The notes below the pieces were generated by a model. That model searched no databases. It was not told where the DNA came from and saw only the letters and a program-made list of their open reading frames with translations. The position numbers were made by a program, and so were the translations under genes. 33,372 bases of DNA, taken from NCBI GenBank assembly GCA_012514895.1, contig JAAYZK010000361.1, positions 1 to 33,372 on the forward strand, in the 5' to 3' direction. This stretch comes from Planctomycetota bacterium. Its GTDB lineage: Bacteria > Planctomycetota > Phycisphaerae > SM23-33 > FEN-1343. Position 1 is the first letter of the stretch. Each line of letters opens with the position of its first letter. Of this stretch, positions 25,427 to 33,372 are shown piece after piece.

Positions 25427-26725
25427 TCACACCGGCGCATCGCCCAGGAGGTCGTCGATGGCGACGACCTCCCCCGAGTCGATGCTGGCGGCGGCGGCGA
25501 TGCCGATCATGATCGAATACGTCCCGTCTCGGTGGTCGGCGCGGCGGTTGAGCGGGTCGGCCGGGGGGGCGGGGTGCAGCAGGTCGGCCAGCAGGACCGG
25601 GTCGCCCCCGCCGTGCCCGCCGGCGCCGACCTCGACCTCGATCTGGCGCGGGCGGGAGAACTGCTCGATCAGCGTGATCGACACCTTGCCCTTCTCCAGT
25701 TCGCCGGGGACGGACCCGTCGCCGTTGATGTAGGTGTTCTCGCAGGCCTGGTGCTCCAGGCGGCCCGTGGTGCCGTTGAAGGCGATGCGGTAGCCTTCCC
25801 AGGGGCTGTGGGCGGTGAGCATGTAGTTCAGCAGGGCGCCGCGCCGGTAGCGGACGTTCAGGGCCATGTGGTCCCAGATGTCGATCTCCTCGGCGAAGAC
25901 GCACCGGTCGCGGAAGTAGCCGTCGTACTGCTCGCAGTCGAGGTAGAGCGTCCTGAGCCCCGCGGAGGCCGCCAGGTCGAGGTAGAAGGGGCACGCCGCC
26001 GCTTCCGGGCAGCCGTGACAGCGCTCCCCGCGCCGCTTGAGGCCCAGGGCGTCGGCGGTCCGGGGCGTATAGAACGCGCGGCGGCCGCGGGCGAAGACGT
26101 CGGCGGGCCGGTCGCCCAGCCACCAGTTGACCAGGTCGAAGTGGTGGGTGGCCTTGTGGACCAGCAGGGAGCCGGAATTCTCGCGGCGGCGGTGCCAGCG
26201 GCGGAAGTAGTCGGCGCCGTGGCGGGTGTCGAGCATCCAGGTGAAGTCCACGCTGAGCACCTCGCCGATCGCGCCGGCGTCCAGCAGCCGCTTGACCTGG
26301 CTGCGGGGCGGGGAATAGCGATAGTTGAACGTCACCCGGAGGCTCCGCCCCGTCCGCTGCCGCGCCGCGAGGATCCTGCGGCAGAGATCGGCGCTGACGG
26401 TCATGGGCTTCTCGCTGATGACGTCGCAGCCAAGTTCCATCGCGCGGCAGGCGTAGTCGGCGTGGGTGACGTCCGGGCCGGTGGTGATGACGACCACGTC
26501 GGGCTTCGTCCGGGCCACCATCTGCTCGAACTGCTCGGCGGGGTACGCCGGCACGTCGCCGCCGCCGGCGGCGGCGATGCGATCGGCGGCAAGCTTGAGA
26601 CGCCCGGCGTTCCTGTCGCAGATCCCCACCAGTTGGGCGTGCTCGGCGAAACCGTCGACCAGCGCCTTGGTGTACATCCAGCTTCGCCCGCCCATGCCGA
26701 CCTGTGCGTATCGCTTACGAGCCAT
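25427..26725 (-). CDS. Gfo/Idh/MocA family oxidoreductase
   Basis: 432 aa; YAQVGMGGRSWMYTKALVDGFAEHAQLVGICDRN, PDVVVITTGPDVTHADYACRAMELGCDVISEKPMTVSADLC. Confidence 0.92.
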   Translation of the reverse strand: MARKRYAQVGMGGRSWMYTKALVDGFAEHAQLVGICDRNAGRLKLAADRIAAAGGGDVPAYPAEQFEQMVARTKPDVVVITTGPDVTHADYACRAMELGCDVISEKPMTVSADLCRRILAARQRTGRSLRVTFNYRYSPPRSQVKRLLDAGAIGEVLSVDFTWMLDTRHGADYFRRWHRRRENSGSLLVHKATHHFDLVNWWLGDRPADVFARGRRAFYTPRTADALGLKRRGERCHGCPEAAACPFYLDLAASAGLRTLYLDCEQYDGYFRDRCVFAEEIDIWDHMALNVRYRRGALLNYMLTAHSPWEGYRIAFNGTTGRLEHQACENTYINGDGSVPGELEKGKVSITLIEQFSRPRQIEVEVGAGGHGGGDPVLLADLLHPAPPADPLNRRADHRDGTYSIMIGIAAAASIDSGEVVAIDDLLGDAPV

Positions 26726-27371
26726 GTCTCACCTTCGCCGCGATGGCCAGGGCTTCCCTGCAGTTGGCGGCGATGGTCTTCCAGTCACCGGCGGCGATGG
26801 CCTCCTTGGTGGCCAGCCAGGTGCCCCCGACGGCCAGGACGGCGTCGCAGGCCAGGTAGTCGGCCAGGTTGGCCGGCTTGATCCCGCCGGTGGGGATGAA
26901 CTTCACGCCGGTGTGCCTGTAGGGGGCCGCGATCGCGGTGAGCATGGGCACGCCGCCGGCGGCGCCGGCTGGGAAGAACTTCAGGGCTTTGCACCCGCAG
27001 GCCAGGGCGCCCTCGACGTCGCTGGGGGTCATCACGCCGGGGGTGAAGGGCAGGTCCAACTCCGCGGCCCGGCGGACGACGGCGGGATTGAACCCGGGCG
27101 CGACCGCGAACTTCGCGCCGGCGGCCTTGGCGCGCTGGAGGTTCTCAACGGTCAGGACCGTCCCGGCCCCGACCAGCAGGTTGGGGCGTTCGCGGCTGAG
27201 GGTCCGGATCACCTCGGCTGCCGCCTCCGTCCGGAAGGTGATCTCCGCAACTGGCAGGCCGCCGGCGATCAGGGCGTCGGCCAGGCCGACCGCCGCGTCG
27301 GCCGACTCGATCGCGATCACGGGAACGACACCCACCTGTGCTAGCCGCTGCAGGACAGACTCGCTGGTCAT
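26715..27371 (-). CDS. eda: 2-dehydro-3-deoxyphosphogluconate / 4-hydroxy-2-oxoglutarate aldolase
   Basis: VVPVIAIESADAAVGLADALIAGGLPVAEITFRTEAAAEVIRTL, LVGAGTVLTVENLQRAKAAGAKFAVAPGFNP, FTPGVMTPSDVEGAL, KFFPA, FIPTGGIKPANLADYL. Confidence 0.93.
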   Translation of the reverse strand: MTSESVLQRLAQVGVVPVIAIESADAAVGLADALIAGGLPVAEITFRTEAAAEVIRTLSRERPNLLVGAGTVLTVENLQRAKAAGAKFAVAPGFNPAVVRRAAELDLPFTPGVMTPSDVEGALACGCKALKFFPAGAAGGVPMLTAIAAPYRHTGVKFIPTGGIKPANLADYLACDAVLAVGGTWLATKEAIAAGDWKTIAANCREALAIAAKVRHGS

Positions 27372-27524
27372 GGCTTCTCCGCTCATGGGCAAAGGGTCTT
27401 CATCTGGGCGCCGCACCGCGGCGCATCAGCGCCCTAACCCTAGCGAAAAGAAGCCCGTCGGGCAACCCTCTCCCCGCGGGGCGGGGTCTGGCCCGTCCGG
27501 TCCGCTGCGCCGGCCCACCCCCCC

Positions 27525-27872
27525 CTACCGGTGCGCTCCGGCATGGCCGGAGGCCACGGGGTAGCCTGCGCGGTGCCAGTCGGTCTTGCCGGCGGCGTAA
27601 TGAAACACGTCCGTGTAGCCCAGGTCCGCCATCCTCGCCGCGGCCTCCGACGAGGCCGAGCACTCGGCGCTGTAGCAGTACACCACGACCGGGCGGTCCT
27701 TCTGGGGAATCGCGTCCTGGATGTTCTCCTCGAAACTCTCGTCCATCGGGACGTTGATCGCCCCGGGCAGGTGGTACTCGTCGAAATACTCGGGCGCCAG
27801 CACCTCCACGAGGACGACGTCCTCGCGATGGTCCAGCCGCCGCTTCAGTTCATCGCGCATGATCGTCCGCAT
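27525..27872 (-). CDS. Rhodanese-like domain protein
   Basis: MRTIMRDELKRRLDHREDVVLVEVLAPEYFDEYHLPGAINVPMDE...VVVYCYSAECSASSEAAARMADLGYTDVFHYAAGKTDWHRAGYPV; GGAGG RBS-like sequence. Confidence 0.85.
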   Translation of the reverse strand: MRTIMRDELKRRLDHREDVVLVEVLAPEYFDEYHLPGAINVPMDESFEENIQDAIPQKDRPVVVYCYSAECSASSEAAARMADLGYTDVFHYAAGKTDWHRAGYPVASGHAGAHR

Positions 27873-27964
27873 TGCTCGCACCTCCGCGCCGGCGTCCGCG
27901 GACGCCGGCCTGCATTCCACTTCATTCTACGGGCGGACGCGCGGTTGCGGACGACATCCCTCTC

Positions 27965-30900
27965 CTAACGGGACGGCCGCTCAAAGAAGTACGACTCCGG
28001 ACAGGTGTTGCCCGGCTCGTGGGCGATCCAGCCCGCCATCGAAAGCCGGGGGACATTTTTGAAGCCGCGGCGGACGTAGACTACCTGCCCCGGCGGGGTC
28101 ATCACCCCGATCACGTGCAGATCCCGGGCCAGCCGCTCGGCGAGGACCTGCCAGGCGTCCAGCTTGCGCTGCTCGTCCGGCGCCGCCACCATGATGTCCC
28201 AGAGCCGGTCGATCTCGCGGAGGAAGTCGGGCGGCTCGGTCCCACTGCGCCCGCCGCTGCGAAGGTAGGTCACCCACGTCGACCAGTGCCCGCACTCGGC
28301 CGGATGGGTCGGGGCGTAGAACCCCGGCTGCAGCGGGGCGTGAAAGTTGCCGCCCTCCCTCCGCAGGCCGATGTCGAGGATGCCGATGTCGATCATGCGG
28401 TTGATCAACGTCGCCCCGCGGACCTGCATGCGGGCCTCGATGCCCAGCCTCCGCCAGTGGGCGCAGGCCAGTTGGACCGCCGCCAGCGGCAGGGTGTCGT
28501 CGACGTCGACGTTGACGATCAGCGGCGTCCCGCCGGGCAGCAGGCGGACCCCGTCGGGGCTTCGCCCGGTCAGGCCCATCGCGTCCAGCAGCGCGTCGGC
28601 CCGGGCCGGATCGTAGGCCACCGACGCACCGGCAAGCGCTTCGCTGTAGTAAGGCGACCCGACCGGCGGGGCGCACTGGGCCGGCTCGCCGAGCCCGCCG
28701 AACACCACGTCGATGATCTCCTGCCGGTTCAGCCCCGAAGACAGCGCGTGGCGGAAGCGAGGGTCCTGGAAGACCTTCGCCAGTTCGGGATCCTTGTGGT
28801 TCTGCAGGGGGTAGAAGTTCATCTCCCCGCAGTAGTCCTGCGCCCACAGCCGCACCTCGTAGTCGCCCTGGGACTCGTGGGCCTTGAGGAACGTGAACAT
28901 GGCGAACGTCAGGTCGCGGACCTGGAAATCCACGTTGCCGCTGGCCATCGCCAGCAGCATGTTGGACTTCTCCGGCTCGATCTTGGTCAGGACGGCGTCG
29001 ATGTAGGGCAGTTGGTTGCCCGCGGCATCCACCCGGTAGTAGTAGGGGTTGCGCACGGCGACCTGGGTCCTGTCGATCGGGTCGGACACCAGCCGCCAGG
29101 CCCCCAGCGTCGGAACATCGGGGCTCTTGACGGGATGATAGGTCATCATCTGCCGATAGAGGTTGCCCCACCCGGTCAGATGGTCCGGGTGGTTCCGGGC
29201 GGCGTGGTTGAGCCCGTCCTCGCGGTTGACCGCCACCAGCGGCGCCTCCAGCGCCCGCTCGTCGAAGGCGGCGCGGAACATCGACTGGTGAAACGCGAAC
29301 CGCTCGCGGTCGCCCAGGCTGCCCGGCCCCTCGGCGGCGACGCGGGCCATCCAGTCGGCGCGGAGGAGCAGTTCGCGGAACAGGCGCCTCCTGGCCGCAT
29401 CCCGCCGAAGCGCCGAGACGCCGCCGGCGACCATGGCCTGCCGCTCGGCATCCCAGGGGACGCCGGCCCAGGCGTCGGCGGAGAAGAAGTCGCGCGACTC
29501 GAACACGGCGTTGAGGCCCTCGACGATCCGCGCCTTGTCGGCCTCCGCCGGCTGCTGCGGCGCCTGTTCGACCAGCCGGCGGACCTCTGGGTCGAGGTGC
29601 TCCCACACCTGCCTGCCGACCGACGGACGGGGGTCCTCCGCCTGCCGGCGGATCCGCTCGAACAGGCCCTGCCAGTCGAGAATGTCGGTCGCCGCCAGGC
29701 GGTTCGTGCCGGCCACGTGATACGGGGCGGAGTAGTGCTTCGGGGTCGAGAACAGGCCCCGGTAAGTCATGAAGGTGCCCGTCTGGGCCAGGAACAGCGC
29801 GTTGGGCCGCGGGAAGGTGAAGCGGATGATGTGGCTGGTGTCCCCGGTGCCGTCGTCGACGGCCTCGACGCGGACCTGCTTCACCCGCGCCCTGTCGACG
29901 CACCGGCGGTAGTGCAGGCGGAACAGCAGCAGGTTCAATTGCGCCCGCTCGGTCGCGGCCAGTTCCTCGCCGGCGGCGGCGCGACCGAACAGGTCGTTGC
30001 GCGTCATCAGCAGGATCGCGCGGTCCAGTTCCTCCTCCGTCAGGCGCGACAGCCCCGCCGCCCGCATCGCCTCCAGTTCGGCCGTCCGATCGTCGCCGCC
30101 CATCGCCTCGGCGTCGAAGAACGACGGGTTGCGGAAGGCCTGGTTCAGGGCCTTGACGATCCGGGCCTGGTCCGAGGCGTCGGGCGTCCGGCCGCCGGCG
30201 ACGGCCTGGAGCGGGACGGTCAGTTCATCGCCGAGCACCGTCGCCAGGCGCCGGCCCATCGAGGGCGCCGGCGAGGCGGCCTCGTCGAGGATCGCCCCGG
30301 CCAGCGCCGGCCAGTCGAGCACATCCTCCTCGTACAGCACGGCCCGCCCGTCGGTCCCCATCATCCAGCTCGGGATCTCCCCCCAGTACCCCTGGCCGAT
30401 GATGCTCTCGGTCACCCACAGGATGTCCTCGGTAGTGAACGGGTGCCCGTCGCTCCAGCGATGGCCCTTGCGAAGATAGAAGGTGTAGACGCGGTTGTTG
30501 TCGGCGACCTCCCACCGGTACGCCAGGCCGGGCTGGATCCGGCCGGCCGGGTCGAAGCGGATGAAGCTCTCGTAGCACAGCTTGCGGGTGAACTCCCAGA
30601 TCGAGTTGGTGCACCGCCGCCACGTGCCGCCGTAGGTGCCGATCCCGTCGGGGCCGACGACCACCGCGGGATTGACCGGCAGGCGATCGGCCACCGGCGG
30701 CAGCGTCCGGGGGAAGTGCCCGCGGAACTCGGGGTCCATGCAGGCCGGATCGTCCATGGCCGCCAGCATGGGCGCTTCGTTGAACGTGGAGATCTCGACG
30801 ATCCCCTCGCCCGGCTCGCCGGTCGGATCGGGAAAGCAGTCCCTGAAGGTGTCGCCGGGGAAGGCCTGCTCGAACGACAGGCCGGGCAGCGAGACGCGGC

Positions 30901-31099
30901 TGCGCGTGGGGCAGGGCAACCGGCCGGAGCGGGCCTCGGCGAGCACGTCGGCGACGGTGACGGCCCTCGTGGGCGCCGCGCCCTCGCCGACGGCCGCCCG
31001 ATCCGCGGCGTCGTCCCGCGTCAGCAGGACCTGCAGCAGCACGAGCGTTGCGCTGAAGCATAGGACGACGATGAGCAGCCTGCGCACCACCGTGACCAC
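27965..31099 (-). CDS. Very large ABC-transporter-type extracellular solute-binding protein (SBP_bac_5-like) with two insert domains
   Basis: 1044 aa; N-terminal hydrophobic segment; YTFYLRKGHRWSDGHPFTTEDILWVTESI, HKDPELAKVFQDPRFRHALSSGLNRQEIIDVVFGGLGEPAQ, YDPARADALLDAMGLTGRSPDGVRLLPGGTPLIVNVDVDD, ACAHWRRLGIEARMQVRGATLI. Confidence 0.85.
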   Translation of the reverse strand: MVTVVRRLLIVVLCFSATLVLLQVLLTRDDAADRAAVGEGAAPTRAVTVADVLAEARSGRLPCPTRSRVSLPGLSFEQAFPGDTFRDCFPDPTGEPGEGIVEISTFNEAPMLAAMDDPACMDPEFRGHFPRTLPPVADRLPVNPAVVVGPDGIGTYGGTWRRCTNSIWEFTRKLCYESFIRFDPAGRIQPGLAYRWEVADNNRVYTFYLRKGHRWSDGHPFTTEDILWVTESIIGQGYWGEIPSWMMGTDGRAVLYEEDVLDWPALAGAILDEAASPAPSMGRRLATVLGDELTVPLQAVAGGRTPDASDQARIVKALNQAFRNPSFFDAEAMGGDDRTAELEAMRAAGLSRLTEEELDRAILLMTRNDLFGRAAAGEELAATERAQLNLLLFRLHYRRCVDRARVKQVRVEAVDDGTGDTSHIIRFTFPRPNALFLAQTGTFMTYRGLFSTPKHYSAPYHVAGTNRLAATDILDWQGLFERIRRQAEDPRPSVGRQVWEHLDPEVRRLVEQAPQQPAEADKARIVEGLNAVFESRDFFSADAWAGVPWDAERQAMVAGGVSALRRDAARRRLFRELLLRADWMARVAAEGPGSLGDRERFAFHQSMFRAAFDERALEAPLVAVNREDGLNHAARNHPDHLTGWGNLYRQMMTYHPVKSPDVPTLGAWRLVSDPIDRTQVAVRNPYYYRVDAAGNQLPYIDAVLTKIEPEKSNMLLAMASGNVDFQVRDLTFAMFTFLKAHESQGDYEVRLWAQDYCGEMNFYPLQNHKDPELAKVFQDPRFRHALSSGLNRQEIIDVVFGGLGEPAQCAPPVGSPYYSEALAGASVAYDPARADALLDAMGLTGRSPDGVRLLPGGTPLIVNVDVDDTLPLAAVQLACAHWRRLGIEARMQVRGATLINRMIDIGILDIGLRREGGNFHAPLQPGFYAPTHPAECGHWSTWVTYLRSGGRSGTEPPDFLREIDRLWDIMVAAPDEQRKLDAWQVLAERLARDLHVIGVMTPPGQVVYVRRGFKNVPRLSMAGWIAHEPGNTCPESYFFERPSR
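29258..29686 (-). repeat. Insert-domain copy 2 within the solute-binding protein (about aa 472-614)
   Basis: DILDWQGLFERIRRQAEDPRPSVGRQVWEHL...DKARIVEGLNAVFESRDFFSADAWAG; aligns to copy 1. Confidence 0.75.
29903..30325 (-). repeat. Insert-domain copy 1 within the solute-binding protein (about aa 259-399)
   Basis: DVLDWPALAGAILDEAASPAPSMGRRLATVL...DQARIVKALNQAFRNPSFFDAEAMGG. Confidence 0.75.
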
Positions 31100-31174
31100 G
31101 GAGCACCTCCTCTGGCCGGAGATACGGCATGGCTGGACGGCCGAAGGCGCCTCTGCCGTCCGCCGCTGCCGCGC

Positions 31175-31198
31175 CTCCAGTCTCAGGTCTCCAGTCTC
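31175..31198. repeat. Short direct repeat ctccagtctc x2 (14-nt period)
   Basis: ctccagtctc at 31175-31184 and 31189-31198, just downstream of the FG-GAP gene stop. Confidence 0.8.
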
Positions 31199-31211
31199 GC
31201 CACGGCTCCGT

Positions 31212-32387
31212 CTACGGCCGGGCCGTGTCGTTGAAGTACACGTGCACGTGCCACTTCTCGTCGCCGTGCAGGGGCTTGCCGACGATGTCCAGGACGCCGC
31301 GGCCGAGCATGTCGGCCAGGACGGCGTCGTGGATGCCGGTGCCCTCGTCGATGACGTGGGGGGTGAAGCGGCCGCGGCCTTCGTTCTCCAGGACGATCAG
31401 GCGCGGGGGGCGGACGTAGCGGTCGTCGGCGCGGTTGGCCACGCCGACCTCCCCGCAGAGGATGTCCGGCCGCCCGTTGCCGCACAGGTCGCCGACCTGC
31501 AGGGAGTGGGCGTCGTGGAGGCCTTCCAGCAGAACGTGCTCGGTCCAGGGGGCCCTGGCGTCGGGGCCTCGCTTGAACCAGGCCAGTTTGCCCCCCTGGG
31601 CCTTGCCGTACACGCAGGGGTCGCCCTCGGCCAGGAGGATCTCGTTGCGGCCGTCGCCGTCGATGTCGGCGATGGCGATCTTGGTGGTGATGTAGCCGGA
31701 GGCGAACTTGTGCCCGCACCAGCGGCCACCGACCAGCTTGTACCAGTGCGTGCCGCACACGATCTCGTTGACCCCGTCGCCGTCGACGTCGCCGATGGCC
31801 AGGCCTTCCTCCGGCTGGATCCTGTCGGTGCCGTCGGCCTTGACGAACGGCTCGCCCCGGGCGGTGGCGATCACCTGCAGGTTGGGCCAGGGGGCCTGCG
31901 TCGGGTCGGCGGGCAGGGGCACGCGGTAGATGTTGGTCCCGCGGACCTGGTTGGTGAACACCAGGGAGTCGGCGTCCTCGCCGGCGAGGCGGCCGAGCGT
32001 GGTGTCATGGAACTGCGACAGGTCGGTCGTCGCGATCGCGCGTCGCTGCCAGGCGCCGCCGCGGGGGCCGGGGTTGGCCCACCAGAAGATCTGGTGGCCG
32101 CGGAAGTCGTTGCCGTTGATAATGTCGCCCAGCCCGTCGCCGGTCAGGTCGCGGATCTGCCCGCCGCACTCCATGGCCTCGACGTCCTCGACGGGGTGCA
32201 CCGGCCAGTTGCCGCGGTCGCCGGTGTTCTCGAACCAGACCATGCGGCCGTTGCGGCCGCTGACGACGATGTCGGGCCGTCCGTCGCCGTTGATGTCGCC
32301 GACGGCGTGGAACGTGTTCATCGCGGCCGGCGGGACGTCGTTCTCCAGCCGCCCGATCGTGACCTTGGTGAACCTCGGTGCTGCCAT
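31212..32387 (-). CDS. FG-GAP/VCBS repeat beta-propeller protein
   Basis: VGDINGDGRPDIVVSGRNG, IGDVDGDGVNEIVCG, IADIDGDGRNEILLAEGD, VGDLCGNGRPDILCGE repeats; AAGGAGGCG RBS before ATG at 32387. Confidence 0.9.
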   Translation of the reverse strand: MAAPRFTKVTIGRLENDVPPAAMNTFHAVGDINGDGRPDIVVSGRNGRMVWFENTGDRGNWPVHPVEDVEAMECGGQIRDLTGDGLGDIINGNDFRGHQIFWWANPGPRGGAWQRRAIATTDLSQFHDTTLGRLAGEDADSLVFTNQVRGTNIYRVPLPADPTQAPWPNLQVIATARGEPFVKADGTDRIQPEEGLAIGDVDGDGVNEIVCGTHWYKLVGGRWCGHKFASGYITTKIAIADIDGDGRNEILLAEGDPCVYGKAQGGKLAWFKRGPDARAPWTEHVLLEGLHDAHSLQVGDLCGNGRPDILCGEVGVANRADDRYVRPPRLIVLENEGRGRFTPHVIDEGTGIHDAVLADMLGRGVLDIVGKPLHGDEKWHVHVYFNDTARP

Positions 32388-32583
32388 GGAACGCCTCCTT
32401 GTCCGGACGGGCCTCGCGCGGGCCCGCCGCCCCCGCGACCATACCGGCCGGGCGGCCCCGCGCCAAGCCTGCAATGTCCGGCGGCCGCGGGCCGGCACTG
32501 GCGGAACGGCCGCGGCGACGGTATCGTCGGCGGCCGCCCGACGAACCGGCGAGGCGCCGGGGCGTACTGGCTGTGGCAGCCCT

Positions 32584-33372
32584 ATGAACGACACGACGAC
32601 GCTCCAACTCATCGCAACGGCCGCCGGCGGGCTCGAAACGTGCGTGCGGCACGAGCTGGAGGCCCTGGGCTTCGACGGCGCCCGCGTCCACTCGCCCGGG
32701 CGGATTGCCTTCGACGCGGCCGCCGAGGGCGTCGCGCGGGCCAATCTGTGGCTGCGCACGGCCGACCGCGTGCTGCTGGTCGTCGGCGACTTCGAGGCCG
32801 GCGATTTCGACGCCCTCTTCGACGGCACGGCCGCCCTGCCGTGGGAGCGGTGGATCCCCCCCGACGGGGCGTTTCCCGTCCGCGGGCGCACCGTCAAGAG
32901 CCGCCTGGCGTCGGCCCCGGCGTGCCAGGCGGTCGTCAAGAAGGCCATCGTCGAACGCCTGCGGGCCGCGCACGGCGTCGGCGAACTGCCGGAGACGGGG
33001 GCCACCTTCCGCGTCGAGATCGCCCTGCGCGACGACCGCGCCCTGCTGACGATCGACACCACCGGGCCCGGCCTGCACAAGCGGGGCTACCGGGCGGCGG
33101 CCGGGCCGGCGCCCCTGAAGGAGACGCTGGCGGCGGCAATGATCCACCTGAGCTTCTGGACCCCCGACCGCCCGCTGATCGACCCGTTCTGCGGCAGCGG
33201 CACGATCCCCATCGAGGCGGCCCTCATCGGGCGGAACATCGCCCCGGGGCTGCGACGAAGCTTCGACGCCGAGCAGTGGCCCGCCCTGCCGGCGGCCCTG
33301 TGGGATGCCCAGCGCCGGCAGGCCAGGGACGCCATCGCCCCCGCCCTGCCGGTCCGCATCATCGGCACCGAC
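32584..33372 (+). CDS. THUMP-domain class I SAM-dependent rRNA methyltransferase (RlmL/YpsC-like), 3' truncated by window edge
   Basis: TLQLIATAAGGLETCVRHELEALGF, TGPGLHKRGYR, APLKETLAAAMIHLSFWTPDRPLIDPFCGSGTIPIEAALIGRNIAPGL (motif DPFCGSGT); open to window end. Confidence 0.92.
   Translation, partial: MNDTTTLQLIATAAGGLETCVRHELEALGFDGARVHSPGRIAFDAAAEGVARANLWLRTADRVLLVVGDFEAGDFDALFDGTAALPWERWIPPDGAFPVRGRTVKSRLASAPACQAVVKKAIVERLRAAHGVGELPETGATFRVEIALRDDRALLTIDTTGPGLHKRGYRAAAGPAPLKETLAAAMIHLSFWTPDRPLIDPFCGSGTIPIEAALIGRNIAPGLRRSFDAEQWPALPAALWDAQRRQARDAIAPALPVRIIGTD

Noticed and set aside
27432-27442. Telomere-like ccctaaccctag string
   Set aside because: Only about two units; coincidence in a bacterial intergenic region.
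27872-31063. 1063-aa plus-strand ORF
   Set aside because: Antisense shadow of the solute-binding protein; low-complexity Arg/Gly/Val/Asp/Gln-rich translation typical of GC-driven spurious ORFs.

Overview
GC-rich bacterial window, probably from a planctomycete-like Gram-negative (inference from gene content: LPS/heptose genes, Ser/Thr kinase, Gfo/Idh/MocA, FG-GAP, GDSL and secreted sugar-hydrolase genes). I support 27 protein-coding genes, two of them truncated by the window edges. Left half, mostly minus strand: URO-D-like protein, DUF2330-like membrane protein, M24/creatinase-fold protein, accD, a degenerate histidine-phosphatase-fold protein, rpe, pgk, gap, then gmhB-gmhA-hldE-unknown-lpxK (ADP-heptose/lipid A operon), NAD-type isocitrate dehydrogenase, and an HTH-REC regulator. 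Middle, plus strand: UvrD/PcrA helicase, secreted esterase, membrane-anchored amidase_2, Ser/Thr kinase + PPP-like phosphatase. Right half, minus strand: GH (clan-A like), SGNH hydrolase, Gfo/Idh/MocA, KDPG aldolase, rhodanese, a 1044-aa SBP_bac_5-like protein, FG-GAP/VCBS protein; then a plus-strand THUMP RNA methyltransferase running off the right edge. No CRISPR, tRNA, rRNA, IS element or recognisable defence system was found. The most interesting signals are (i) a duplicated ~140-aa insert inside the giant solute-binding protein, (ii) several fold-conserved proteins with lost or altered catalytic/metal residues (histidine phosphatase without RHG and second His, M24 without Asp ligands, GmhB with half its zinc site replaced plus a two-TM tail), (iii) an unknown conserved-looking protein inside the lpxK-hldE operon, and (iv) structured or repeated intergenic sequences. 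Most of the long ORFs in the supplied track are GC-driven antisense shadows.
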